Source: CAYLZO01 sp964387775 | GTDB lineage: Bacteria; Chloroflexota; Anaerolineae; JAAYZQ01 | Direction: 5' to 3' | NCBI GenBank assembly: GCA_964387775.1 | Contig: CAYLZO010000145.1 | Coordinates: 1 to 13,547, forward strand | Length of the DNA stretch: 13,547 bases | In this document: positions 1-6,743 of the stretch, piece by piece | Numbering within the stretch: position 1 is the stretch's first letter | Layout: each line of letters starts with the position of its first letter | Program-made: the position numbers and the translations under genes | Notes under the pieces: generated by a model | The model's input: the letters and a program-made list of their open reading frames with translations, nothing else | The model's database searches: none | What the model was told of the DNA's origin: nothing

Positions 1-2188
1 AATAGCGGATGCGCCGCCCGCCGCACTGGGGGCAGGTGTCTGGCGTCGGCTCCCGGTGGTTGCAGCGATGGCACACCAGCCGGTCCCCGGGCGTCTGGCG
101 GTGGAAGGTGAGGGGCGCGTCGCAGTTGGGGCATTCGGCCACGTAGCCGCAGTCGCGGCAGAGCACGAACGTCGCCGCGCCCCGGCGGTTGAGAAAGAGG
201 ATGGCCTGCTCGCCCGCCTCCAGCGTGTGGCGCAGCGCCTCCTGGAGCGCCCGGCTAAAGATGCTGCGGTTGCCGGCCCGCAGCTCCTGGCGCAGATCGA
301 CGACGCGGACCGAGGGCAGCGGCCCGTGCTGCGCGCTGCCCGTCGCCTGCCGGGTGAGGATGCGTTGGGGCAGTTCGAGCAGGCGATAGGCGCCCTGGCT
401 GGCGCGATAGTAGGTCACCAGGTCGGGGGTGGCGCTGCCCAGGACCACCGTAGCGCCCGCCAGCCGGCCCAGGGCGATGGCGGCGTCGCGGGCGTGGTAG
501 GCGGGCAGGGGGATGGGGTCGTCCTGCTTGTAGGAGCTGTCGTGGGCCTCGTCGAGGACGATGAGCCCCAGGCGCGAGATGGGAGCAAAGAGCGCCGAGC
601 GGGGGCCGATGACGACGTCGGCCTCGCCGCGCCGCACCCGGTCCCAGACGGCGTAGCGCTGGCCGAGGCTGAGCTGGCTGTGGACCACGGCCACGCGGCC
701 AGGAAAGCGGGCCTCGAAGCGGCGCACCGTCTGGGGCGTGAGGCTGATCTCGGGCACCAGGACGATGGCCCGCCGGCCGGCAGCCAGCGCCTCTTCCAGC
801 GCCCGCAAATAGATCTCGGTCTTGCCCGAGCCGGTAACGCCGTGGAGGAGCATTGCGCTTCCAGATTGGTCCAATCTCCAAGATTGGACCAATCTCTGTT
901 GGTCGGGCGTCAGGGGGGGCGGGGTCTCGGGGCCGAGGGGCTTGGGGCGCTCGTACTCTTTGGCGTGCAGGCTGACCAGCCCCTGCTCGGCCAGGTGGCG
1001 CAGGGTGGAGAGGTCGGCGCCGGTCTGGGCATAAACGCCGCCGACCCAGACGCGGCCGGTGCTGCCGCGCAACACTTCCAGGACGGCGCGATGGGTCTCG
1101 GCGCCCCGCAGCTCGACGACCCGGTCGAGGACCTGCTCGGGCGGCAGCCGCAGCAGGACCAGCGGCTCCTCGACGAAACGCCGGGCCAGCCCTTTTTCCT
1201 CCAATGCTCGGAGGACGGACGTCGAAGCCTCGGCCGCTTCCAGGAGCACGGTCACTTCGGCCGGACTGCCGTGGGCCAGGAGCGCGTCCAGAACCTCCTT
1301 CTGCTTGTAGGCCCGGCCCAGGTCCGCCGACCGGGCGCCGGGCAGGGCGACGACCAGGGTGCGCCGGTCCGTGATCTCGACCCAGCCCCGCTCGGCCAGG
1401 GCACGGACCGGGCTTTCGCTGCAAGTGGCGCGCTCGCAGAGCTCCGAGAGGGACAGCGGCGCACCGGCCCGCCAGCCCAGGATGAGCAACGCGTCGGCCT
1501 GCTTTGAGGAGCGGCCCAGCCGGGGCAGGGCGGCTTCGATGGCCGCCTCGTCGGCCAGCAGGCGCACGTACTCGACGCGGGGCGGCGCCGGCTTGGGGGG
1601 CACCAGGGCGTGGCGGGCGTCCACCAGCCCCCGGTCGGCCAGGGCGTGGACCACGGCCTCGGGATCGTCGCCCCCGATCTGGTTGAGCAGCGTGCTGAGG
1701 CGCACCCGCCCGCCGCTCCGCCGCAGGGCCTCCAGCGCGGCCCTCTCCGCCGCCGTCAGGTCCGGGGGCCGGGCCGCCTCGGACGAGGGGGTGACCATCA
1801 CAAACGTCCGCGATTCGAGGCCGGGCGGCAGGATCAGGCGGAAGGCTTGGTTCAGGGGCTCCAGGTACTCGGCCGCGATCCAGCGGGCGAGCTCGATCTG
1901 CACCGGCGTGACGACCGGCAGCGGGTCGAGGATCTCGTCCACGTCGCGGACCTCGACCTCGGGTGGCAGGCCGGCGGGCCGTGCGTCGTACAAGGCGACG
2001 ATGACGCCCAGGGCCGTGCTCGCCCCCAGCGGCACCTGCGCCAGGTGGCCGACCGCCGCCACGTCGCGCAGGCGCTCCGGCAGGCGGTAGGTGTAGGTCT
2101 GCCGCCACGACGTGTCGCCCGGCAGCGGCAGGCTGCCGACGGGCGGGCGCTTGTGGGTGGGGCGGTTGACGACAATCTCAGCGAACAT
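1..2188 (-). CDS. priA: Primosomal protein N' (PriA replication-restart helicase), C-terminus beyond window
   Basis: PriA is a superfamily 2 DNA helicase that recognises stalled forks and reloads the replisome. The frame opens at ATG 2188 and stays open for 729 codons to the left edge, so the C-terminal part is missing. Residues 1-125 look like the 3'-DNA-end-binding domain (TYTYRLPE, then VPLGAS). Walker A is GVTGSGKT at 450-457 and the Walker B box is DEAH at 546-549. Eight zinc cysteines in four CxxC pairs lie at 677/680, 686/689, 706/709 and 719/722. Walker A sits about 220 residues later than in E. coli PriA. The extra length (about 144-412) contains four segments ending in a similar 'aLaerGlv' helix-strand pattern, which I read as winged-helix repeats. 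Residues 432-442 are encoded by a palindromic repeat. No Shine-Dalgarno site precedes the start; a perfect palindrome lies there instead. An in-frame TAA just upstream rules out a longer start. Confidence 0.95.
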   Translation of the reverse strand, partial: MFAEIVVNRPTHKRPPVGSLPLPGDTSWRQTYTYRLPERLRDVAAVGHLAQVPLGASTALGVIVALYDARPAGLPPEVEVRDVDEILDPLPVVTPVQIELARWIAAEYLEPLNQAFRLILPPGLESRTFVMVTPSSEAARPPDLTAAERAALEALRRSGGRVRLSTLLNQIGGDDPEAVVHALADRGLVDARHALVPPKPAPPRVEYVRLLADEAAIEAALPRLGRSSKQADALLILGWRAGAPLSLSELCERATCSESPVRALAERGWVEITDRRTLVVALPGARSADLGRAYKQKEVLDALLAHGSPAEVTVLLEAAEASTSVLRALEEKGLARRFVEEPLVLLRLPPEQVLDRVVELRGAETHRAVLEVLRGSTGRVWVGGVYAQTGADLSTLRHLAEQGLVSLHAKEYERPKPLGPETPPPLTPDQQRLVQSWRLDQSGSAMLLHGVTGSGKTEIYLRALEEALAAGRRAIVLVPEISLTPQTVRRFEARFPGRVAVVHSQLSLGQRYAVWDRVRRGEADVVIGPRSALFAPISRLGLIVLDEAHDSSYKQDDPIPLPAYHARDAAIALGRLAGATVVLGSATPDLVTYYRASQGAYRLLELPQRILTRQATGSAQHGPLPSVRVVDLRQELRAGNRSIFSRALQEALRHTLEAGEQAILFLNRRGAATFVLCRDCGYVAECPNCDAPLTFHRQTPGDRLVCHRCNHREPTPDTCPQCGGRRIRY
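863..895. repeat. Paired palindromic 15-mers inside the priA frame
   Basis: AGATTGGTCCAATCT (863-877) and AGATTGGACCAATCT (881-895) are exact reverse complements of each other, separated by CCA. Each is also a palindrome apart from its central base, so the 33-bp block can fold as one long stem or two small ones. It is read in frame by priA as RLVQS-W-RLDQS (residues 432-442), in the linker between the conserved LTPDQ motif and Walker A. The AT-rich composition stands out against the GC-rich gene. Confidence 0.85.
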
Positions 2189-2198
2189 GATCAATTAC

Positions 2199-2233
2199 CA
2201 ATTGCCAATGACCAATTTGGTCATTGGCAATTG
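2199..2233. repeat. Perfect 35-bp palindrome between the MEMO gene and priA
   Basis: The arm CAATTGCCAATGACCAA (2199-2215) is followed by a single central T and its exact reverse complement (2217-2233). It fills most of the 47-bp gap between the MEMO stop (2236) and the priA ATG (2188), where a ribosome site for priA would be expected. It has no U-tract and is AT-rich, so it does not look like an intrinsic terminator. It shares CCAAT/ATTGG words with the repeat inside priA at 863-895. Confidence 0.9.
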
Positions 2234-2235
2234 CC

Positions 2236-3096
2236 TCATTGGGCTTTGTAGATGGCGGCGGCCATGTAGCCGACGGTGTACTGGCCCGTCGTGCGGTTGC
2301 CGGTCACGTCGCCTGAATTGGTCTGGTGCAGGACCTTCGTTGCGTCGGCGCCGAGTTCCCGGGCGGCGTGGAGGGCGGTCAGGATGGGCATGCGGCCGCA
2401 GACGCTAGAGCGAGGAGCCATCAGCAAAGAGGTGAGTCGCTCCAGGTCGTAGGCGTCCACGGCCTCGACCACGGACCGGTCGCGGCGGACCACCTCGTCG
2501 TAATCCTCAATGTGGTGCAGGTCCGAGCTGGCGAGGAGGAGCACTTGGCCGTCCTCGTCCTCGCGCTGGCGGATGGTCTCGGCGAGGGCCGCGGCGAGCC
2601 GCCGGGCGGCAGCCGGATCGTCGGCGCTCATCAGGATGGGCACCAGGGAAAAGTCATCCAGTTGGTGTTGGAGGAAGGGGAGCTGGATCTCTAGCGCGTG
2701 CTCGGCGTCGCGGCGCACACGTTGGAGCGAGAAGTGCTGCTCCAGGGCGTCGATGAACGCGGCGTCGAGGGGAACCTGGCCGAGGGGCGTCTCGTAGGCG
2801 TCCTCGGCGCTCAGGGCATAGTCGCCCACCCAGGCCCGGTGGCTCGGTCCCAGGAGCACGATGGTGCCGGCCCCCCACCACTGGAGCTGGTGGTAGGCGT
2901 AGGCCGCCGTCTGGCCCGAATAGGTGTAGCCGGCGTGGGGCACGATCAGGCCCCGCAGGCCACGCGGGGCGGCAGGCACCGGGTCCTGGTCCACGCGTTC
3001 CAAATAGTCCTGAATCGTTCGGGTCAAGCGGCGCTCGCTGCCCGGGTACCAGCTCCCGGCGATGACCGAGCGGCGGACACTCTTGGGTGTACTCAT
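2236..3096 (-). CDS. MEMO1-family protein (AmmeMemoRadiSam system protein B)
   Basis: A 286-residue protein of the MEMO1 family, the same fold as extradiol dioxygenases. In bacteria it often accompanies AMMECR1 and a radical-SAM protein; the reaction is not firmly established. Visible signatures are AGSWYPG near the N-terminus, PHAGYTYSG (H54), GPSHR (H86), EHALEIQLPF (132-141), SSDLHH (D192, H194) and SSVCGRMP (C233). H54, H86 and C233 match the two His and one Cys that bind metal in human MEMO1, so the site looks intact. The ATG at 3096 follows a strong GGGAGGTGAG ribosome site. It is transcribed toward priA with a 47-bp gap, so the two may be co-transcribed. Neither AMMECR1 nor the radical-SAM partner is in this window. 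Confidence 0.93.
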   Translation of the reverse strand: MSTPKSVRRSVIAGSWYPGSERRLTRTIQDYLERVDQDPVPAAPRGLRGLIVPHAGYTYSGQTAAYAYHQLQWWGAGTIVLLGPSHRAWVGDYALSAEDAYETPLGQVPLDAAFIDALEQHFSLQRVRRDAEHALEIQLPFLQHQLDDFSLVPILMSADDPAAARRLAAALAETIRQREDEDGQVLLLASSDLHHIEDYDEVVRRDRSVVEAVDAYDLERLTSLLMAPRSSVCGRMPILTALHAARELGADATKVLHQTNSGDVTGNRTTGQYTVGYMAAAIYKAQ

Positions 3097-3123
3097 ATCT
3101 CACCTCCCAGGGACGTTAGGGGA

Positions 3124-3157
3124 GCAGGAGAATCCTGCCCGCACAGATGTACGTCTG
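3124..3157 (-). other. Two small inverted repeats in the MEMO leader
   Basis: Between the putative -10 box (3168-3173) and the MEMO start lie GCAGGA-GAA-TCCTGC (3124-3138, perfect 6-bp arms) and CAGATGTACGTCTG (3144-3157, a 14-bp palindrome with one mismatched pair). They could form leader hairpins or be a protein-binding site. There is no U-tract that would make a terminator. Confidence 0.35.
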
Positions 3158-3167
3158 GCACGATTCT

Positions 3168-3176
3168 ATTATAGCA
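3168..3176 (-). promoter_or_regulatory. Extended -10 promoter for the MEMO gene
   Basis: On the minus strand the sequence reads TGC-TATAAT, a perfect -10 hexamer with the TGn extension. No convincing -35 box sits 16-18 bp upstream, as is common for extended -10 promoters. Predicted transcription would start near 3160 and give a leader of about 65 nt before the MEMO ATG. Confidence 0.6.
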
Positions 3177-3209
3177 CAGAACGGTTCGGGCGGGTATCTG
3201 GGCCGATTC

Positions 3210-4313
3210 TCAGGGGACGAGGCGGTCCAGTTCGTCCAGGTAGGGCTGCACCTCGCCGGCTTCGCCGGGGTTGAGGGCCAGGTACGTCTCAAAGTGGTCC
3301 CTGGCCTCGGCGTAGCGTCTCAGGTCGAGGTAGCTGAGGGCCAAGTTCCAGTGGGCGGCCGACAGGTCCGGCTCCAGCTCCAGGACCGATTCGTAGGCCT
3401 CGGCGGCCCGGGCCGGCGCTTCGAGGTGATTGTAGGCCAGGCCCAGGTTGAAATAGACCGAGGCGTCGGCCAGGTCGGGGTCCAGGGCCAGGGCCTGCTC
3501 GATCTCGCCTGCGGCCTCGGCCCACATTTCCTGTTCGATGGCCTGTTCGGCGCGGAAGAGGTGGCTGCGGGGGCTGTCGCGCTGGATCTCGGTGACCAGT
3601 GCGGTGCCGCCGATGAGGAGGGCCACGGCCAGCGCCAGGGCCGGCCAATAGCGTCCCAGGCGGTTGCGATCTTGGACCTGCCCGCGGTAGGGGTCGAATT
3701 CGTAGCGGGGCACCAGGGCCCAGCCCAGGCCGGCGCCACTGACCAGGCCGCCCAGGTGGGCCAGGTTGTCGATGCCGGGCTGGGTGAAACCGAGAAAGAG
3801 GTTGATGGCGATCAAAAAGACGATATTGGCCAGGCGCGACCGCCCCCAGGCGCCCAGCCGCTCACGGTGGAAGTAAAAGAAGGCGCCCAGGGCGCCGATG
3901 AGTCCAAAGATGGCACCCGAGGCCCCGGCCGAGAGATGCGGGCTCAAAGCGTAGCTGGCCAGGCTGCCAAAGAGCCCGGAGAGCAAATAGATGGCCAGGA
4001 AGCGTCCCCGGCCAAAGATCTGCTCCAGCTCGGTGCCGACGACAAAGAGGGCGTAGCCGTTGAAAAAGAGGTGGAGGAGGCCGATGTGCAGGAACATCGC
4101 GGTAAAGAGCCGCCAGTACTCGCCGGCGGCGATGAGGGCCGTGACCTTGGCCCCCAGGCGGACCAGCACCTCGGTCTCGGTCGAGCCGCCCAGGGCGGTT
4201 TCGACCAGGAACATGACGATGATGAGGCCCAGGAGCACCCAGGTGAAGAGGGGCCGGTGCAGGGGCAACTGGAAGGACGCCGGGCGGGGCTGAGGCCGGT
4301 CGAATTCGTTCAA
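3210..4313 (-). CDS. Rhomboid family intramembrane serine protease with C-terminal TPR repeats
   Basis: A 367-residue membrane protein. Residues about 22-201 form a rhomboid core that cleaves transmembrane substrates within the bilayer. The catalytic serine is in GASG (S132), the catalytic histidine in NLAHLGGL (H186), and the upstream HxxxN motif is HLFFN (N85). An extra hydrophobic helix lies at about 223-240. Residues about 250-352 contain three TPR-like repeats (for example YFNLGLAYNHLEAPARAAEAY), presumably for protein binding. The start is TTG at 4313, with GGAGG eight bases upstream. It overlaps the gmk stop codon in a TTGA arrangement, which suggests translational coupling. A rhomboid-TPR fusion is known in bacteria. 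The substrate cannot be inferred. Confidence 0.93.
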   Translation of the reverse strand: MNEFDRPQPRPASFQLPLHRPLFTWVLLGLIIVMFLVETALGGSTETEVLVRLGAKVTALIAAGEYWRLFTAMFLHIGLLHLFFNGYALFVVGTELEQIFGRGRFLAIYLLSGLFGSLASYALSPHLSAGASGAIFGLIGALGAFFYFHRERLGAWGRSRLANIVFLIAINLFLGFTQPGIDNLAHLGGLVSGAGLGWALVPRYEFDPYRGQVQDRNRLGRYWPALALAVALLIGGTALVTEIQRDSPRSHLFRAEQAIEQEMWAEAAGEIEQALALDPDLADASVYFNLGLAYNHLEAPARAAEAYESVLELEPDLSAAHWNLALSYLDLRRYAEARDHFETYLALNPGEAGEVQPYLDELDRLVP

Positions 4314-4939
4314 AGCGTGATCCTCCGGGGCACAGAGCGGCAGTGCTCGGCGCGGATGATGGCCGCCACGTCGTCCACGGCACCGTCCAGCTCGTTGCGG
4401 CGATTGACGATGATATAGTCGAACTCGGGGATGCAGGCCATCTCCTCCATGGCGGTCTGGAGGCGGCGCTGCAAAGCCTCCTCCGACTCGGTGCGGCGCT
4501 CGCGCAGGCGGGCCTCCAGCTCTTCCTTCGATTCGGTCGTCAAAAAGATGGTGATGGCCGCCGGGATCAGGTCCTTCACCGTCTCGGCCCCCTGGACGTC
4601 CACGCGCATGACCACGTCCTGGCCCGAATCGAGGGCCTCGCGGACGTGGGCCTTGGGGATGCCCTTGTGCTGGCCATAGACCATGGCGTGCTCCAGCAGC
4701 TCCCCTTCGGCGATCATGCGCTCGAACTCTTCGGTAGAGTAGAAATAGTAGTCGCGGCCGTGGACCTCGTTGGGGCGGGGGGCGCGGTCGGTGGCGGTGA
4801 CTACAAAGTGGAAGGGAAAGTCCCGCTCCTTCATCCGCTGGACGACCGAGTCCTTGCCCACGCCCGAGGGACCAGAGATGACGACGAGCAGCGGCGGCGG
4901 CTCGCGGTCAAATGGATTCGATTCTGGTTTTTTGTTCAT
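4310..4939 (-). CDS. gmk: Guanylate kinase
   Basis: Gmk phosphorylates GMP to GDP with ATP in the cytoplasm. The 209-residue product has the P-loop GPSGVGKDS (23-31), the GMP-binding region TDRAPRPNEVHGRDYYF (50-66), and later RRTESEEALQRRL and FDYIIVNR, all in family order. Two details differ from the common E. coli form: Asp30 follows the P-loop lysine where Ser/Thr is usual, and Asp51 replaces the second Thr of the TTR motif. I believe GKD is a recurring variant in Chloroflexota, which would help place the organism. The frame extends upstream to 5110, but the ATG at 4939 (MNKKPESNPF) gives normal family length, and the upstream part would run through the fmdB promoter. The ribosome site is weak (CAGGGCA). 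The gene ends in a 4-bp overlap with the rhomboid gene. Confidence 0.93.
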   Translation of the reverse strand: MNKKPESNPFDREPPPLLVVISGPSGVGKDSVVQRMKERDFPFHFVVTATDRAPRPNEVHGRDYYFYSTEEFERMIAEGELLEHAMVYGQHKGIPKAHVREALDSGQDVVMRVDVQGAETVKDLIPAAITIFLTTESKEELEARLRERRTESEEALQRRLQTAMEEMACIPEFDYIIVNRRNELDGAVDDVAAIIRAEHCRSVPRRITL

Positions 4940-4966
4940 GCGCTGTGCCCTGCCCTGCCTGAAAGT

Positions 4967-4995
4967 TTGATCTGCAAACTCGTTTGCTGTATAAT
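4967..4995 (+). promoter_or_regulatory. Sigma70-type promoter of the FmdB-like gene with palindromic spacer
   Basis: TTGATC (4967-4972), a 17-bp spacer and a perfect TATAAT (4990-4995) form a strong promoter reading toward the FmdB-like gene. Predicted transcription starts near 5003, leaving a leader of about 100 nt. The spacer contains the palindrome GCAAAC-TC-GTTTGC (4974-4987), a plausible repressor operator. Confidence 0.75.
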
Positions 4996-5103
4996 TTAGT
5001 CGGTTAGTCGAAGCGTCTCTCTTTGTGGGGACCGGTTGTCCCGGCCCAAGGCCATCTCGTTCCCACACGCACACTTGACGCAACCGAACTGAGGTGTGGA
5101 CCC

Positions 5104-5493
5104 ATGCCAATTTACGAATATCGCTGTCACGATTGCCGGCGCCGGGTGAGTCTCTTTTACCGCTCCTTCTCTGACATCGAGGACGAGCCGACCTGCCCCC
5201 GCTGCGGCGGCAGCCATCTGACGCGCCTGATCTCGCGGGTCGCGGTCATCCGCTCCGAGGAGAGCCGCCTGGACGACCTGGCCGATCCCTCGGCGCTCGA
5301 CGGCCTGGACGAGGACGATCCCAAGAGCATCGCTCGCTGGATGCGCAAGATGAGCTCCGAGGTGGGCGAGGAGATGCCGGAAGAGTTTGACGAGGTCATT
5401 GACCGGCTGGAGAGCGGCCAGAGCCCCGAAGAGATCGAGGAATCGATGCCCGATCTGGCCGACGACTTTGCGGGCGGCATGGACGATTTCTAG
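5104..5493 (+). CDS. FmdB family zinc-ribbon protein
   Basis: A 129-residue protein. The N-terminal 42 residues form the FmdB/CxxC_CXXC_SSSS zinc ribbon: it opens MPIYEYRC with CxxC at 8/11, and a second CPRC lies at 31/34. Family members are often called putative regulators, but no general function is established. The remaining two thirds is acidic and helical (many D/E, with SARW-like and EEFDEVIDRLESG segments) and lies outside the conserved domain. ATG 5104 is chosen because MPIYEY is the invariant family start and GAGGT lies eight bases upstream. An in-frame upstream ATG at 5023 would add 27 unrelated residues. It converges on darA with a 16-bp gap. Confidence 0.9.
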   Translation: MPIYEYRCHDCRRRVSLFYRSFSDIEDEPTCPRCGGSHLTRLISRVAVIRSEESRLDDLADPSALDGLDEDDPKSIARWMRKMSSEVGEEMPEEFDEVIDRLESGQSPEEIEESMPDLADDFAGGMDDF

Positions 5494-5509
5494 CAGCAAT
5501 GCGTCACGG

Positions 5510-5839
5510 CTAGAACTGCTCAAAGTGGGCGACGTCCAGAACAAAGACCGTCGCCCCGCCGAGCTGGACCTCTACCGGCGTCGGCATATACATTTCCCCC
5601 GGCTCCATCACCGGAGGTAGCGGATTGACGAACCGGCGTCGCGTGCGGCAGTTCTCCTTGATGATCTGCAACACGTGAGGCACCTTGTCGTCTTCCGTGC
5701 CGACAAAGAGGGTGGCGTTGCCCTGCCGCAAAAAGCCGCCCGTCGTGCTGATGGTCGTCGCCCGGTACCCCGCCTCGGTCAGGGCGCGCACCAGCCGGTC
5801 CACGTCGTCGCTGTTGACGATGCTGATCACCAGCTTCAT
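5510..5839 (-). CDS. darA: Cyclic-di-AMP receptor DarA/PstA (YaaQ, PII-like, formerly DUF970)
   Basis: A 109-residue PII-like protein that binds the second messenger c-di-AMP as a trimer; its downstream target is not settled. The sequence spans the family end to end: MKLVISIVNSDD, then TTISTTGGFLRQGNATLFVG (28-47), EDDKVPHVLQIIKENC, and the C-terminal GGATVFVLDVAHFEQF. As I recall, T28, G35, F36 and N41 correspond to ligand-contacting positions in the S. aureus PstA and B. subtilis DarA structures. It lies 43 bp downstream of tmk on the same strand, the neighbourhood seen in Bacillus (tmk-yaaQ), which supports the assignment. The ATG at 5839 has a purine-rich AGGAAG just upstream. It probably shares the tmk transcript. 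Confidence 0.93.
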   Translation of the reverse strand: MKLVISIVNSDDVDRLVRALTEAGYRATTISTTGGFLRQGNATLFVGTEDDKVPHVLQIIKENCRTRRRFVNPLPPVMEPGEMYMPTPVEVQLGGATVFVLDVAHFEQF

Positions 5840-5860
5840 GCTGCTTCCTGTTCTTCCTCC

Positions 5861-5887
5861 GGTAGTGGTTACCGTGTTACCACTACC
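5861..5887. repeat. 27-bp inverted repeat across the tmk stop codon
   Basis: GGTAGTGGT (5861-5869) and ACCACTACC (5879-5887) are perfect 9-bp arms around a 9-nt centre. The right arm supplies the tmk stop codon (TAG on the minus strand, 5883-5885), and the block lies just before darA. There is no U-tract. It could form a hairpin in a tmk-darA transcript or be a small palindromic repeat. Confidence 0.7.
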
Positions 5888-6521
5888 CTTCCTCCTTTGA
5901 CTCGATGCGTGCGGTGATCCAGCTTCGAATCATGGCTTGCACAGCGTCTATCTCCTGGGTGGCATTCACCACGGCCCACCGCTCGGGCTCCTGGACCGCC
6001 ATTTGGCGATAACCGGCCCGCACCCGCTCGTGATAGGCGATTTCTTTCTGTTCCATCCGGTTCCATGCGTCGCCGTCGCCCCCGGCCTTGCGCCGCAAGC
6101 CCAGCTTGACCGGCAGGTCGAGGTAGATCGTCAGATCGGGCACCAAGCCGCCTGTGGCAAAGTGGGTGATGGCCCGCAGGTCGTCCAGGTCCTGCTGGTG
6201 GCCGTAGCCCTGGTAGGCCAGGCTGGAATCGGCGAATCGGTCGCAGAGGACGATGCCGCCCCGGGCCAGGTGCGGTCGAATGACCCGGCCGACGAGCTGG
6301 GCCCGCGCCGCCGAAAAGAGCAGGAACTCGGTGGGCGGCAGCATCTCGGTATGGACAGGGTCCAGAAGGATGGCCCGTACCCGGTCGCCGATGGGTGTGC
6401 CGCCCGGTTCGCGCGTGGTCAATACGTCGTAGCCCCGGTCCCGGAGATGGGTCGCCAGAAGGCGCATCTGTGTGCTCTTGCCACAGCCCTCCGGCCCCTC
6501 AAAGGTGATGAAAAGGTTCAA
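5883..6521 (-). CDS. tmk: Thymidylate kinase
   Basis: Tmk converts dTMP to dTDP, an essential step in dTTP synthesis. The 212-residue product has the P-loop FEGPEGCGKST (7-17), the REPGGTPIGD motif, the CDRFADSSLAYQG substrate-binding segment and a LID-like RRKAGGDGDAWNRME region, all in family order and normal length. The start is TTG at 6521, giving MNLFITFEG, with GGGAG eight bases upstream; no better ATG exists nearby. The C-terminal codons run into an inverted repeat that supplies the stop. darA follows 43 bp downstream and is probably co-transcribed. Confidence 0.95.
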   Translation of the reverse strand: MNLFITFEGPEGCGKSTQMRLLATHLRDRGYDVLTTREPGGTPIGDRVRAILLDPVHTEMLPPTEFLLFSAARAQLVGRVIRPHLARGGIVLCDRFADSSLAYQGYGHQQDLDDLRAITHFATGGLVPDLTIYLDLPVKLGLRRKAGGDGDAWNRMEQKEIAYHERVRAGYRQMAVQEPERWAVVNATQEIDAVQAMIRSWITARIESKEEG

Positions 6522-6551
6522 GGTGTGTTCTCCCTCGTCGAACTTGGGGCT

Positions 6552-6580
6552 ATGGTATCATAGATCGCCGCGATTGGCAA
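6552..6580 (-). promoter_or_regulatory. Possible promoter of tmk-darA
   Basis: On the minus strand TTGCCA (6580-6575), a 17-bp spacer and TACCAT (6557-6552) lie about 30 bp before the tmk start. The overlapping TATGAT (6562-6557) is an alternative -10 with poorer spacing. The match is moderate. Confidence 0.4.
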
Positions 6581-6653
6581 GAACCTGGCCTGTTTTACGG
6601 GCAGGTGACATCTGCCCTGGCACTCGTCTGGGCTTTGTGGGCCATCTGGCGAG

Positions 6654-6682
6654 TTGCCTTTTTGACGGAATCGTGGTATAAA
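6654..6682 (+). promoter_or_regulatory. Promoter of the small membrane protein gene
   Basis: TTGCCT (6654-6659), a 17-bp spacer and TATAAA (6677-6682) form a reasonable sigma70-type promoter about 60 bp before the start at 6744. A TTGACG at 6662 is closer to the -35 consensus but is only 9 bp from the -10 box, so I did not use it. Confidence 0.5.
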
Positions 6683-6743
6683 GGGGCCGGTTGGGGATTT
6701 CCCACGGATCAAGGACGAGCAAAGAGAGAAAGGAGTTTTGTCT

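Noticed and set aside
56..1507. Long plus-strand ORF (483 codons) opposite priA
   Set aside because: It is the complement of the priA frame, which has Walker A, DEAH and eight zinc cysteines. The ORF product is low-complexity Gly/Ala/Arg/Gln with no motif, typical of antisense frames in GC-rich genes.
255..2108. 617-codon minus-strand ORF in another frame of the priA region
   Set aside because: Its product is Pro/Arg/Gly-rich with no domain. The true PriA frame is offset, starts at 2188 and runs off the left edge.
3147..4418. 423-codon plus-strand ORF opposite the rhomboid gene
   Set aside because: Antisense shadow of a clear rhomboid-TPR protein with catalytic Ser and His; its composition is biased and without motifs.
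5488..5515. Inverted repeat TTCTAGC...GCTAGAA between the converging FmdB-like gene and darA
   Set aside because: Both genes end in a Phe codon followed by TAG, so most of the 7-bp arms follow from the two gene ends. The 14-nt loop and lack of a GC stem argue against a bidirectional terminator.
6662..6682. TTGACG paired with TATAAA as a promoter
   Set aside because: The spacer is only 9 bp; the TTGCCT at 6654 with a 17-bp spacer is used instead.
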